In this document: positions 9,134 to 18,385 of the stretch, piece by piece
How positions within the stretch are numbered: the first letter of the stretch is position 1
Layout of the letters: each line of letters starts with the position of its first letter
Assembly: GCA_965276785.1 (NCBI GenBank)
Contig: OZ255629.1
Span: forward strand, 1,550,001-1,614,000
Source of the DNA: LMUY01 sp965276785
GTDB taxonomy: Bacteria > Pseudomonadota > Alphaproteobacteria > Acetobacterales > Acetobacteraceae
Length of the DNA: 64,000 nucleotides
Reading direction: 5' to 3'
Notes under the pieces: model-generated
What the model saw: only the letters and a program-made list of their open reading frames with translations
Told to the model about the DNA's origin: nothing
Databases searched by the model: none
Translations under genes and position numbers: made by a program

Positions 9134-9478
9134 ATGACCCTGTTCGGCATCTCCGCCGCCACCCTGCTGGCCTGGCTGCTCACCCTCGCCTTTCTCGGCG
9201 CCGGCGTCGTCAACGCAGCCGGCTCGGCCGCGACCAAGGACGACTTCGTTCGCTGGGGCTATCCGCGCTGGTGGAACCTGGTGACGGGCGGGCTGGAGGT
9301 GCTGGCGGCTGCGCTCATCGCAATGCCGGTCGCGCGCGTTGCAGGCCTTGTGCTGGCCGCGGCGATCTGCCTCACGGCCGTCGCGACCGTGGTTCGGTTT
9401 AAGGACTACGGCCATGTCGCGCCCAGTGTCGTCCTGACCGCGCTGTCGGCGCTCGATCTCGCGCTGCTCGTGGGCTGA
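9134..9478 (+). CDS. DoxX-like membrane protein
   Basis: 114 residues, four predicted membrane helices, with LTLAFLGAGVVNAAGS in helix 1, DDFVRWGYPRWWNLVTGGLEVLAAALI across helix 2, and a KDYGHVAPSVVLTALSALDLAL end. This is the DoxX_2-type arrangement. Such proteins are often found beside DUF4267 proteins. The molecular function is not known. A ribosome site (GGGAGCAACCC) precedes ATG 9134. Confidence 0.72.
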   Translation: MTLFGISAATLLAWLLTLAFLGAGVVNAAGSAATKDDFVRWGYPRWWNLVTGGLEVLAAALIAMPVARVAGLVLAAAICLTAVATVVRFKDYGHVAPSVVLTALSALDLALLVG

Positions 9479-9536
9479 TGAAAGGCGCAGTTGCGCCCGG
9501 AAGCCAAATTGCATCCTGGTTTGTCCGCGGCCAGAG

Positions 9537-9959
9537 TCAATCGAGCACGAATTTCGGTATGGTGATCTCGTCCGTCGCCTTCTCGAATACGACACGAACG
9601 GCCGCTCCGTGCTTCGCGCCCGATCCGTCGCCAACAAGGTTGCTGACAAGAACGGGTCCTTCGGCAAGCCGGACCAGACACACCGTGTAAGGCAGCTCGC
9701 CGGCAAAACCCGGCCAGTATGCACGGTGGAACTCACTCCAGGTCTCCAGAGTCCCGGTTCCGCTGACCGGCGTCCAGTCCTGCTCGTCGCTCAGGCACGC
9801 CGGGCAGACAGGCGAGCCTGGAAAGTGGGCATCCCCGCACTGGCGGCACATCTGCACCGAGAGCCGCTGCTCCTCGGCATGCTTCCAAAAACCTCTCGAC
9901 ACCTCATCGATCTGTGGCAGCGGCTTTGCGTATTGTTGCGACTTCCCAGGTCCGCTCAT
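9537..9959 (-). CDS. Zn-ribbon/OB-fold (DUF35) acyl-CoA-associated protein
   Basis: 140 residues. A rubredoxin-like zinc ribbon is seen as Cys38-x2-Cys41 and Cys52-x2-Cys55 (MCRQCGDAHF, VCPACLS), followed by an OB-fold domain (GTLETWSEFHRAYWPGFAGELPY, VRLAEGPVLVSNLVG). DUF35 proteins are the partner subunits of thiolase-like acyltransferases and are nearly always encoded next to them. That is the case here: the thiolase-like gene ends 19 bases upstream. Together they probably form a heteromeric complex acting on an acyl-CoA. Confidence 0.85.
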   Translation of the reverse strand: MSGPGKSQQYAKPLPQIDEVSRGFWKHAEEQRLSVQMCRQCGDAHFPGSPVCPACLSDEQDWTPVSGTGTLETWSEFHRAYWPGFAGELPYTVCLVRLAEGPVLVSNLVGDGSGAKHGAAVRVVFEKATDEITIPKFVLD

Positions 9960-9978
9960 GGTCTTGCTCCTATCTTGC

Positions 9979-11106
9979 TTAGCTGCGGGTGTAGATGAGG
10001 GAGCGCGTGCAGGGTGTCGCCTGCACGTATTGGACGATGTTACAGTCCGGAACTTGGCGTACGCCGCATTCTCCGCGCAATTGACGAACGGCTTCTACAT
10101 TCAGCGCCCAGCCTTGCATGTAGCTGTTGGACAGATGGCCGCCATCGGTGTTGGTGGGTAGCGCATGACCGAGTTGCAGCGTGCCGCCTGCAACGTAGCG
10201 GCCGCTTTCCCCCCGTGGACAATAGCCCAGCCCCTCAAGACTAAACAGCACTGTAGGGCTGAAGTTGTCATAGCACATCAGGGCATTCACGTCCGCGTTG
10301 GTGACACCTGCCATGCCGAATGCCTCGCGGCCCGCTGCCGCGACCGCGTCGTGCCAGAAATCGATGTCGAAGTTGCCGATGGAGCAGCGGCTAAAGCTTT
10401 CCTGGCCACCGACGCCGCTGATCATCACCGCCGGTTTGCGTCCATCATGGGCGCGGTCCGCGTTGGTCAGAATGAGGCACACCGCGCCGTCATTGATCAG
10501 ACAATAATCCAGCAGCCGCAACGGCAACACGATCGGCCGCGCCGTCTCGTGATCCTCGATGGTAATCGGCTGCTTCATCACAGCCTCGGGGTTGAGGCAG
10601 GCGTGATGGCGTATCGCGACAGACACCTCGGCAAGTTGTTGTGTGGTGGTGCCGTAAAGCTCCATATGACGGCGGAACATCATGGCATGGGACGCGCCTG
10701 GAGAGGTGAATCCCCATGGATCCCAAATGCCGGCTTCTTCGCCGCCATAATTTACCCGGCGCGAACGCCCGATGTTCGAGTATAGCAGCGCAATCGTCGT
10801 GGCTCGGCCAGTAGCCAGCGCGAGCACAGCCTCGATCAGCCCGATGCCGGACATGCGTCCATGCGGCGGTAAGGTCAGCGACCAGCGTGGATCGATGCCA
10901 AGCACCTCACCCATTCGCCCGTAATATGGAATGCGGCATACGATGAGCCCGTCCACTTGCTTCTTATCGAAACCGCAATCCTCGAGCGCATTACGAAAGG
11001 CCCAAGCAGCGAGCCCATACTCGTCCAGATGCGGGAAACTACCGTAGGCGGTCGTGCCGACGCCGACGATTGCGGTCTTATTAGATAGATTGGCGTGATC
11101 ACTCAT
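9979..11106 (-). CDS. thiolase-family acetyl-CoA acetyltransferase-like protein
   Basis: 375 residues from ATG 11106, chosen for its AGAGGG ribosome site; upstream open residues look unconserved. The fold signature is seen in AIVGVGTTAYG, RNALEDCGFDKKQVDGLIV and the C-terminal GGTLQLGHALPTNTDGGHLSNSYMQG region (positions 10070-10160), as in the SCP2/DUF35-partnered thiolase branch. The usual nucleophilic Cys near residue 90 is not evident (the region reads SGIGLIEAVLAL). This is common in this branch and suggests an aldolase or retro-aldol role, as in steroid side-chain degradation complexes, rather than classical thiolysis. It is coupled to the DUF35 gene. Confidence 0.8.
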   Translation of the reverse strand: MSDHANLSNKTAIVGVGTTAYGSFPHLDEYGLAAWAFRNALEDCGFDKKQVDGLIVCRIPYYGRMGEVLGIDPRWSLTLPPHGRMSGIGLIEAVLALATGRATTIALLYSNIGRSRRVNYGGEEAGIWDPWGFTSPGASHAMMFRRHMELYGTTTQQLAEVSVAIRHHACLNPEAVMKQPITIEDHETARPIVLPLRLLDYCLINDGAVCLILTNADRAHDGRKPAVMISGVGGQESFSRCSIGNFDIDFWHDAVAAAGREAFGMAGVTNADVNALMCYDNFSPTVLFSLEGLGYCPRGESGRYVAGGTLQLGHALPTNTDGGHLSNSYMQGWALNVEAVRQLRGECGVRQVPDCNIVQYVQATPCTRSLIYTRS

Positions 11107-11292
11107 GACGCGTCCCTCTGGTAAGAATTGAGCGCCCCGTGGTGTTGCCCCCTGGCCGAATATCCCAGCCAACTCGGTCAGATCCTACGCGTTTGCCTCC
11201 TCCGAGCCGGGTGAGCCGCGATGGATCTGCCCTCGCTGCCCATCGGCGCGTCGCTCGCGCTGTCGGCAAAGCAACGCGCGTGATGCCTTGCG

Positions 11293-12180
11293 CTAACCTG
11301 CAAAGAACGGCTCTGGGACACCTCGAACGCCGAGGCCGCGTATCGCAAACAGCGAACCTGCCAGCGGCTGCGCCGCGCGCTCCTCCGGTGAGAGGAAGAT
11401 ATGGCCGGAGGTGACGTAAAGCACGTCGAGGTCGTCGCCACCCCAGTTGCACATGGTTGGATGCTTCACCGGCAGCATCACCATCTTGTCGAGCCGGCCG
11501 TCCGGATCGAATCGGCCGACCGCGCCGTGCTGGATCAGCGCGCACCAATAGTAGCCTTCGGCATCGAAAGTCGCGCCGTCCACGTACCAGGGCAGGCCCG
11601 CCGTCTGCAAATAAGGCCGGCGATTCTCGATCATACCCGTGTCGAGATCGAGATCGTAGCGATACATCACGTCGCCAGTGCTGTCGCCGAATATGAGAGT
11701 ACGATCATTTGGGCTGAACGCCATGCCATTGGAGACTTTGAAACCGCTGTCCATCTTGGTGCAGCGGAAATCCGGGTCCAGTCGGTAGAGCGAGCCACCG
11801 GGTCGGCCGCCTGTCGGGTCGGGATCAAGCGAACCGCACCAGTATCGGCCGCTACGGTCACACTTGCCATCGTTCAGTCGAACGTTCGGTTGGTCCGCTT
11901 CGGGGTCGACAATCAGACGCAGCGCGAACGGATCGAGGTCGAGTTCGCAAAACCCGGTCTGCATGGCCGCGACCAATCCACCTCTTTCCCGGATCGCGAA
12001 CGAGCCGATCATGTGTGGCAGCGGCCATACGTCAACCGACCCGTCTGCATTCAGTCGCTGCAGCGCCGGGCGGCGAGTGTCCACCCAGTAAAGGGCGCGC
12101 TCCCGCACATGCCAGAGTGGGCACTCTCCGATCAAGTTGTCGGCCCGGTTCACCAGCTGGACGTCATAATCCGTTTTCAT
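11293..12180 (-). CDS. SMP-30/gluconolactonase family protein
   Basis: 295 residues forming the six-bladed SMP-30 propeller. Diagnostic segments are NLIGECPLWHVRERALYWVD (Glu metal ligand), VRLNDGKCDRSGRYWCGSLD (Asn and Asp), FKVSNGMAFSPNDRTLIFGD and PWYVDGATFDAEGYYWCAL. Members hydrolyse sugar or aromatic lactones with a divalent metal. In this catabolic cluster it probably opens a lactone intermediate, but the substrate is unknown. It is separated by 186 bases from the thiolase gene and lies downstream of the CoA-transferase. Confidence 0.85.
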   Translation of the reverse strand: MKTDYDVQLVNRADNLIGECPLWHVRERALYWVDTRRPALQRLNADGSVDVWPLPHMIGSFAIRERGGLVAAMQTGFCELDLDPFALRLIVDPEADQPNVRLNDGKCDRSGRYWCGSLDPDPTGGRPGGSLYRLDPDFRCTKMDSGFKVSNGMAFSPNDRTLIFGDSTGDVMYRYDLDLDTGMIENRRPYLQTAGLPWYVDGATFDAEGYYWCALIQHGAVGRFDPDGRLDKMVMLPVKHPTMCNWGGDDLDVLYVTSGHIFLSPEERAAQPLAGSLFAIRGLGVRGVPEPFFAG

Positions 12181-12280
12181 CGCCTTCCCTTTCGAGCTTC
12201 CCGGCGCGCCACAGAACGAAGCTTTTGCTTCCTCACGTCGGCGAGGAGCGTCCCTCGCTCCGACTGAGATCGACCGTCTT

Positions 12281-14878
12281 CTAGATCACGCCTTCCTCAG
12301 CCAGCGTCTGGATGTCACCCGAGGTGAGCCCGAGGATTTCTGCGAGAAGCCATGTGTTGTCCTCGCCATAGCAAGGAGCGCCGCGGTCAACGGGACCACC
12401 GCTATAGACGGGAGTCTGACTGAATTTGATCGGCACTTCATAGACCGGCCATGTTCCGATCTTGCTCCCAGTCACCTCTGTGAGCCATTCGAGATGGCGC
12501 AGTTGCGGATCTCGGTCGCACCGATCCTCAGCGGTCTGACAAACGCCCGCAGGGACACCGGCTGCTTGCAGCCGCTGCATGAGGCTGAACGCATCGTGCT
12601 GTGAGGTCCACGCTTCGATGGCTGCATCGAGCGCGTCTTCGTGGTCGCGGCGCGAAGCCAGCGTCGCGAAACGCTGATCCCCCGTCCATGCGGCAGACTC
12701 GGCCACGGTGACGAGCCCCTGCCAGTGACGAGCGTCGAAGCATGCAATGGCTATCCAGCGGTCAAGGCCGCAGCAGCGATAGGCTCCGTGCGGCGCAGCA
12801 AGTTTGTAAGGAGAACGATTGCCATACCGTTGCCACGCTCGCCCATTTGCCGACCAGTCAAGGACGGACGTTCCCGTAAGAAACAGTCCGGCCTCGCATT
12901 GCGACGAGTCAATCCATTGTCCCTCACCTGTTCGATTGCGGTGATGCAGTGCCCCCAGGAGTGCGAGCGCATAGCCGTAAGCGCCGATCCAATCTAGGTA
13001 GGAATACCCCCAGCCGGTCGGCATAGCCGGTTCCGGTAAGCCTGACATCTCGCCCTGCCCGGCGAATGCCGCAGCAACCGGCCCTATCGTCCTCATCCGG
13101 CCGTAGCTGCCGTGCGCTCCCATGCCAGACTGTTGGATATAAATGATGTCAGGCTTGATTGACTTCATAACATCATAGCTAAGACCCAAACGCTCAAGAA
13201 CTCCCGGCGAAAATCCCTCTGCGACAACGTCGCAACGCTTGATCAAGTCCTTGGCGATCTCCAGTCCTTTCGGATGACGAATGTTCAGTGAGACACCTCT
13301 CTTGCCTGCGTTCTTATTGTTGAACTGGCCGCCCATATCGGGATCGGTCACTGCTTCCAGGGGGTGCGTCGCTGCCTCGCGGGCGACGCGGCCGCCGATT
13401 GGCGCCATAGCGGCCAGACGCGTATCGGGATTGTCTTTCCACTCGACCTTGTAGCACTCGGCACCCATTGCAGCGAGAATGCGACTGCCGCCCGCAGAGG
13501 CTAGAAACCACCCGAAGTCGAGCACACGTACACCTTGCAGCGGAAACGGCTTACCGTGCCGGGCCGAGTGGCTCAGATCACAGACCTTGCTGTGTGAAAT
13601 CGGCGACGCAAGGCGCCTCGGTGCTGCAGACAGCACGGTTGCCGTGTCTTCTCCCAAACGGGGCGCCCGTCGGCCCTCCTGCCAGCTCGTAGCTGAGCTC
13701 ATCCACTTGCTCGTCGGATAGACGAACCGCCGGTTGAGTTCCGGATGCTCAATCTCGGAAAAACTGCGCCGGGCCTGCCAATGCGCGTCGAGCACATTTT
13801 CATGCGGTTTGCGAACAGGTGCCCAAAGCAGCCCGGCCTCCTGCGCGCGCAGCCAAGGCATAGTGTCGTATCGCCAAGTTCGGACAAAGCGCTGGATTAT
13901 ATCCAAAGTATGCGCCCTGGTCTCCCCGGCGGCCTGCGTCCCAGGAACGTTACGAGCTGCGGCTGCATCGGACGGCGGCGGCTGTAAGTCCGCTCTCATG
14001 GCATAGTCGTCAAGCAGTGGAATAAGGTTGCTGAGATCCCGCGAACCGAGGCTCTGCGTCATATACCAGCGGCCATCTTTCGTCGCCGCAATCGTCGGCG
14101 AGCGATCCGGCGTTTCGGCCGCATGCCGATGGGTCGAACGCAACAGCGGCACGCGGCGCATCACCCAATGCATCACGTCGAGTTCAGTATTCTTTGCCAC
14201 TGCTTCATGAATTGCGACCGAGACGTCTTGCCCCTGTCCCGTTTTCGCCTTGTAAAGGAGTGCTGCCACGATACCGATCGCTAGCTGCTCACCGGCGATA
14301 TGGTAGGCATGCCAGACCTGCGGCGCCATCGGCGGCAAGTCATACTCCCCAAGCGGATTGGGGTCGTAACCACAGTTCATCATCACCCCGCCCAGAGCCA
14401 GATGAATGAGGTCGGATGCCCGATAATTCTTCCAGGGCCCATCATCGCCGAAGGGCGTTGCCCGGCCTATGACGAGATGCGGATAACGCGCGGCAAGCTG
14501 TGCACTCTGAAGCTCGGGAAAACGGTCAAGGTAGTCGTCGGCGCCATACAAGAAAACATCAGACCCCGAGACGAGGTCAAGAAGCGCTTGCCGATCCGCA
14601 AGCTCGTCAAAGTCGATGACGACCGACTTCTTGTTCCGATTATAATGCCAGAAATGGAGAGAACGCTCCGGATCCGGCTTATCATCGAGGAACGGCCCAA
14701 TGGCACGTGTCGGATTACCCGTTGGCGGTTCAATCTTTATGACTTCCGCGCCGAGGCCGGCTAGAAGTAAACCGGTGTATTCTGCCCGCTCATCTGCCAA
14801 TTCGATGATACGGAGGCCGGCCAGCATCCCTGGCCCTCCACTCCGCAGCATCGGACTCGCTGTCTCGAAGTCAGTCAT
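12281..14878 (-). CDS. tandem-domain class III (CaiB/BaiF) CoA-transferase
   Basis: 865 residues, about twice the family length, made of two consecutive CoA-transferase III domains: roughly 15-400 (start MLAGLRIIELADERAEYTG) and 440-840 (start LQGVRVLDFGWFLASAGGS). In the first domain the usual catalytic Asp is present in the context YRASDLIHLALGGVM. In the second domain the matching stretch reads RTIGPVAAAFAGQGEM with Gly there, so only one half may be catalytic. These enzymes move CoA between carboxylic acids. It probably activates the substrate of this catabolic cluster. Such fused proteins are known, though most homologues are separate subunits. Confidence 0.8.
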   Translation of the reverse strand: MTDFETASPMLRSGGPGMLAGLRIIELADERAEYTGLLLAGLGAEVIKIEPPTGNPTRAIGPFLDDKPDPERSLHFWHYNRNKKSVVIDFDELADRQALLDLVSGSDVFLYGADDYLDRFPELQSAQLAARYPHLVIGRATPFGDDGPWKNYRASDLIHLALGGVMMNCGYDPNPLGEYDLPPMAPQVWHAYHIAGEQLAIGIVAALLYKAKTGQGQDVSVAIHEAVAKNTELDVMHWVMRRVPLLRSTHRHAAETPDRSPTIAATKDGRWYMTQSLGSRDLSNLIPLLDDYAMRADLQPPPSDAAAARNVPGTQAAGETRAHTLDIIQRFVRTWRYDTMPWLRAQEAGLLWAPVRKPHENVLDAHWQARRSFSEIEHPELNRRFVYPTSKWMSSATSWQEGRRAPRLGEDTATVLSAAPRRLASPISHSKVCDLSHSARHGKPFPLQGVRVLDFGWFLASAGGSRILAAMGAECYKVEWKDNPDTRLAAMAPIGGRVAREAATHPLEAVTDPDMGGQFNNKNAGKRGVSLNIRHPKGLEIAKDLIKRCDVVAEGFSPGVLERLGLSYDVMKSIKPDIIYIQQSGMGAHGSYGRMRTIGPVAAAFAGQGEMSGLPEPAMPTGWGYSYLDWIGAYGYALALLGALHHRNRTGEGQWIDSSQCEAGLFLTGTSVLDWSANGRAWQRYGNRSPYKLAAPHGAYRCCGLDRWIAIACFDARHWQGLVTVAESAAWTGDQRFATLASRRDHEDALDAAIEAWTSQHDAFSLMQRLQAAGVPAGVCQTAEDRCDRDPQLRHLEWLTEVTGSKIGTWPVYEVPIKFSQTPVYSGGPVDRGAPCYGEDNTWLLAEILGLTSGDIQTLAEEGVI

Positions 14879-15032
14879 ATCTTTCGTCCACCACTCAGCA
14901 AACCGGAACGATCTTGGCCACTGCCAGCAGAAGCCGCTAACCGCTGCAGTCCTCGCGAAGCTCTTGGAGAACGGCAGCGCAACGCAGTCGGTCTGCAGAG
15001 CGAAGATCGAACATGTGCTCCTGATCGCTTGA

Positions 15033-15443
15033 TCAAGATTGCACCGGCTGGTTGTAGTCCTCGTCGCTCACGCGGTCGGACCAGTCCGCCGTTGTGCCGT
15101 CCGGCGCCGCACTTTGCATCGAGATGTGTGCGAACGCCTGGTCCGGCCCCGCGCCATGCCAGTGACGTTCCCCGGGTGCTATCGTAACACTATCACCCGG
15201 GTTGAGTACCCTCGCTGGCTCGCCCGCAAGCTGTACCCGCCCGCTCCCCGACATGCCGAGCAGAATCTGCCCATAGGGGTGCGTGTGCCAAGCCGTTCGT
15301 GCCCCGGGCGAGAAGGTCGCCAGCACGACACTAAGCGGCGGCGTGGTTGTGCCTACCGCAAGCACGTTGGCCCACACGGCGCCGGTATACCAATCAGGGT
15401 TGAATGCCGGACGTGATGTTTCGCCCACTCGTACCAGTTTCAT
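15033..15443 (-). CDS. cupin-domain protein
   Basis: 136 residues, a single small cupin barrel. Cupin motif 1 is seen as TAWHTHPYGQILLGMSGSG and motif 2 as LNPGDSVTIAPGERHWHGAG, giving a set of His residues that could hold Fe or Mn. The family (often annotated as carboxymuconolactone-decarboxylase-associated cupins) includes isomerases and dioxygenases. It lies 25 bases before the unknown gene at 15469 on the same strand, within the catabolic block. Confidence 0.8.
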   Translation of the reverse strand: MKLVRVGETSRPAFNPDWYTGAVWANVLAVGTTTPPLSVVLATFSPGARTAWHTHPYGQILLGMSGSGRVQLAGEPARVLNPGDSVTIAPGERHWHGAGPDQAFAHISMQSAAPDGTTADWSDRVSDEDYNQPVQS

Positions 15444-15468
15444 GGCGTGTCCAACAGCTAAGGATTGA

Positions 15469-16248
15469 TTACGAACTCACGGCCATACTGCCCGTCGAGG
15501 CAAGCCAAGCCGCACGAGTCCAATTCCTGAATTCGATCGCAAAATGATTGAGGTGACGGCGCACAAGGTCAGCCGGTGCCGCTTTCGGCAAGTGCGTGGT
15601 AAAACTCAGATGCAGCCCGTCGGCCTCGTCGCGGGATTGCCGCATGCTGTAGCCTACGCGCAGGTCGTCGCAATCCAGGATCTCCATTCCGTAGTGTCCC
15701 GAGTAGGCGGGATCCCATGGCGTAGGATAACCGAAGTCCTCCGGAAGCGCCCGGTAGAACACGCGCCACGGCAGCTCGGTCTCGCCGATATTCTCCACCA
15801 CCTCGACCGTGTCCGACAGCGGATGGCTGATGAAATGCTCAGGGTGACCAGATCGCAGCTCGGCTTCGCGTTTGCCGATGACGTTAGCGACGTACCAGTC
15901 CTGGAACGCGCTGGCGCTCGGTCCGGGCACAGTCAACGTCACCGTCCCGCTTTGCCAGGCACCGGCCGACAGCTCCACCCAGCCTCGGACTTTCGCCATC
16001 ATGGCACGCAAGTCGTCGTCGAGCAGCTGGCGCATCGCGTCATTGCCGAGCTTCCGCTTCAAGTAGGCCAATGCATGTCTTGCTCTTGCGAGTTCCAAGT
16101 CACGGATGTCCTGCTGAGCGAGTGTCTCGCCACCAATCGCCACGGCCGTGTGGAACAACCGGTCATCGATCGCGCTTGCCGGCCCAGGCAATTGGCCTTT
16201 ACCGCCAGATAACACCGTTCGAACAAAACCTGTTCCGTCTTGGTTCAT
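15469..16248 (-). CDS. hypothetical protein of the catabolic cluster
   Basis: 259 residues, no signal peptide or membrane segment. I do not recognise the family. Visible features are a helical N-terminal third (LELARARHALAYLKRKLGNDAM), a middle with many beta-prone stretches (VTLTVPGPSASAFQDWYVANVIG) and a His/Trp-rich C-terminal part (RRHLNHFAIEFRNWTRAAW). Codon use is like its neighbours. It sits between the cupin and the alpha/beta hydrolase, transcribed with them, so a role as an enzyme or a subunit in the same pathway is likely but unproven. Confidence 0.5.
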   Translation of the reverse strand: MNQDGTGFVRTVLSGGKGQLPGPASAIDDRLFHTAVAIGGETLAQQDIRDLELARARHALAYLKRKLGNDAMRQLLDDDLRAMMAKVRGWVELSAGAWQSGTVTLTVPGPSASAFQDWYVANVIGKREAELRSGHPEHFISHPLSDTVEVVENIGETELPWRVFYRALPEDFGYPTPWDPAYSGHYGMEILDCDDLRVGYSMRQSRDEADGLHLSFTTHLPKAAPADLVRRHLNHFAIEFRNWTRAAWLASTGSMAVSS

Positions 16249-16301
16249 GCCGAATCTCCCGCAACGACGTCTGGAGCGGGGCGATGCCCGCCGCGCAAGG
16301 T

Positions 16302-16336
16302 CCGCCGATCAAGCCTGACCCTCGTCCGATCGGCGG
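16302..16336. terminator. candidate hairpin between hydrolase and downstream gene
   Basis: A perfect 9-bp stem, CCGCCGATC at 16302-16310 and GATCGGCGG at 16328-16336, with a 17-base loop. It lies just past the stop of the alpha/beta hydrolase (16349, leftward) and before the gene that starts at 16248. There is no U-run, so it may be an attenuator or RNA-stability hairpin rather than a full terminator. Confidence 0.35.
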
Positions 16337-16348
16337 GATCGAGCGCGC

Positions 16349-17221
16349 TCACGCCGGTTCAGCGAGGAAGGCGAGGAGTTCCTCGGTCAGCCGCTCCGGC
16401 CGTTCCTCCGCCAGGTAATGGCCGCATTCGTCGATCATGACGCTGCGCATCCGCTCGGCGAGCGGTCGCATTCGCGGTTCCAGGTGTTCCAGATGAGCCC
16501 CAAGGCTTGCCGTGCCGCCCACGATCAGGACCGGCATGGGCAGCTTGGTCTTGCTGAACTCCCTGTTGTGCACGCCGTCTAGCGTGTGGGCGCGGAAATA
16601 TTCGATGCCGCCGTGCAACGCGCCAGGCGCGGCCAAGTGCCGGGCATACTCGGCGAGTGCGTGCTCCTCCAGGGCTGTCGTGTCGTACGCCTGCTGGCGC
16701 ATCATGTGGGCGACGAACAACGCCTCGCGCCCGGTGATCAGTGCCTCGGCCAAGCCGTTGGGTGCTTCGAACAGCGGCAGATGGAACATTCTAGGGGTCT
16801 TGGCGGCGTCGTACAACTCCTCCAGGCCCAAACCGGCGAGTGCCGCTTCGGTCAAAACGAGCCGCCGCACTCCCGAGGTGAACAGGCTGGCATAGGCGTA
16901 GGCGACCATCATGCCCACGTCGTGGCTGACGAGGTTGATCGGCCCGAGGCCGAGGTGCTGCACGAGGCCGTGCACGTCCTGCGCCACGGTCCGCTTGTCG
17001 TAGCCGCCGGACGGTCGGTCGGAGTCGCCGCAGCCACGCAGGTCGGGTGCGATGACCGTGAACCGCTCGGCAAGCGACGGGATGACCTTGCGCCAGTAGA
17101 ACGACGTCATCGGGAAGCCGTGCAGCAAAACCAAGGGCTCGCCGGAACCGGCCGCCGTGTAATGCAGGCGTATCCCGTTCACGTCCGCCCGGTGATGGCG
17201 CCCTGGCATCCGATCGGTCAT
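16349..17221 (-). CDS. alpha/beta hydrolase, epoxide hydrolase/haloacetate dehalogenase-like
   Basis: 290 residues from ATG 17221, which has an AGGAGG ribosome site eight bases upstream; the frame is open a further 34 codons. The oxyanion region is LVLLHGFPMTSFYWRKV, the nucleophile is an Asp in LVSHDVGMMVAY, and the His is in IDECGHYLAEERPE. An Asp nucleophile separates it from esterases and places it with epoxide hydrolases and fluoroacetate dehalogenases; sequence alone does not decide between them. It is divergent from the LysR gene. Confidence 0.82.
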   Translation of the reverse strand: MTDRMPGRHHRADVNGIRLHYTAAGSGEPLVLLHGFPMTSFYWRKVIPSLAERFTVIAPDLRGCGDSDRPSGGYDKRTVAQDVHGLVQHLGLGPINLVSHDVGMMVAYAYASLFTSGVRRLVLTEAALAGLGLEELYDAAKTPRMFHLPLFEAPNGLAEALITGREALFVAHMMRQQAYDTTALEEHALAEYARHLAAPGALHGGIEYFRAHTLDGVHNREFSKTKLPMPVLIVGGTASLGAHLEHLEPRMRPLAERMRSVMIDECGHYLAEERPERLTEELLAFLAEPA

Positions 17222-17365
17222 GTCCTTCGCCTCCTGCCGCTTGCAGATCGCGCGGGCCAGATCGCACCGTCTGGCCCCCCTTTGTCTGAACTCGGATGTG
17301 GGCGATTGCGGGCCTGATGACACGTGGCTAACCTCCTCAACGCCGTGTTGAGGGTGGACTCACCG

Positions 17366-18325
17366 ATGACGCTGCCGGGTCTGCCTGCGCTGGAGGTGTT
17401 CGTGGCGGTCGCCCGGCATCAGAGCTTCCGCAAGGCGGCGCTTGACCGGGGAGTCAGCACCTCGGCGCTGAGCCATGTGATACGCGGGTTGGAGCAGAGC
17501 CTTGGCGTGCGCCTGTTCAACCGGACCAATCGCAGCATCCGCATCACGGAAGCAGGCGAGCAGCTGCTCGGGCGGATCGCGCCCGCCCTCGGCGAAATCA
17601 CGGCCGCCATCGAGCAAGTCGGTGCGTCCCAGGCTCGGCCAGCAGGCAAGCTGCGCCTGAACGTGCCCCGCAACGCGGCTGAGATGATCGTCAAGCCCCT
17701 GCTAACTCGGTTCCTGCAAACCTATCCCGACATCCGGTTGGAAATCGCAACCCAGGACGGCTTGGTCGATATTGTCGCCGAAGGCTTCGATGCGGGGATC
17801 CGGGTGAGCGAGGAAGTCGGTCAGGACATGATTTCCGTTCCGGTCGGCCCGGCGCTGCGCTTCGCTGTCGTGGCCTCCCCGGCCTACATCGCCCGACATG
17901 GAACACCCCTGCTGCCGCAGGACCTTCGGACACATAATTGCGTTGCCCGGCGCTATCCGAGCGGCGCCTTCTACACTTGGGTCTTCGCCCGCGGCAGCCA
18001 AACCGCGGAGGTTGCGATCCCCGGCCGGCTTGTCTTGGATGACCGGTCGCTCATCCTCGCGGCGGCACTCGACGGATACGGACTGGCCCACATCCATGAG
18101 GCACTCGTGGCCGACCATGTCGCGCGCGGCGACTTAGTACGGGTACTCGAAGACTGGTGCCCGGTGCTGACAAGGTTCTACCTCTACTATCCCGGTCGCC
18201 GGCAGGTGCCAGGACCCCTGCGCGCTTTCATCGACATGGCGACCGCGAAGGCGATGGCGTCGTTTTCGCATAGTTCCGAACGCGCGCCGCCCGCGAACGT
18301 CGGCGCAGGGTCAGCCGTCGGATAA
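17366..18325 (+). CDS. LysR-family transcriptional regulator
   Basis: 319 residues from ATG 17366 (GAGGGTGG upstream); an earlier GTG at 17324 is also in frame. The N-terminal winged helix-turn-helix is typical (LEVFVAVARHQSFRKAALDRG, then SALSHVIRGLEQSLGVRLFNR), followed by a periplasmic-binding-like effector domain (RLEIATQDGLVDIVAEGFD). It belongs to the branch with the DxGIR motif (GFDAGIRV). It is transcribed away from the catabolic block starting at 17221 and is the natural candidate for its regulator; the 144-base gap would hold the operator. Confidence 0.88.
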   Translation: MTLPGLPALEVFVAVARHQSFRKAALDRGVSTSALSHVIRGLEQSLGVRLFNRTNRSIRITEAGEQLLGRIAPALGEITAAIEQVGASQARPAGKLRLNVPRNAAEMIVKPLLTRFLQTYPDIRLEIATQDGLVDIVAEGFDAGIRVSEEVGQDMISVPVGPALRFAVVASPAYIARHGTPLLPQDLRTHNCVARRYPSGAFYTWVFARGSQTAEVAIPGRLVLDDRSLILAAALDGYGLAHIHEALVADHVARGDLVRVLEDWCPVLTRFYLYYPGRRQVPGPLRAFIDMATAKAMASFSHSSERAPPANVGAGSAVG

Positions 18326-18343
18326 AGATGCTTGCTAAAACAG

Positions 18344-18385
18344 CTAGAGCTTTTTACGATCCAATGCGATCGGAAAAAGCTCTAG
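18344..18385. repeat. perfect inverted repeat between convergent genes, terminator-like
   Basis: CTAGAGCTTTTT at 18344-18355 is mirrored exactly by AAAAAGCTCTAG at 18374-18385. Inside the loop CGATC and GATCG also pair, so the stem continues after one mismatch. The right arm overlaps the stop codon of the MFS gene (18382-18384). Placement between convergent lysR and MFS genes, and T/A-rich stem ends in both directions, fit a bidirectional terminator. Similar elements are dispersed in many alphaproteobacterial genomes, which I recall but cannot check here. Confidence 0.7.
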
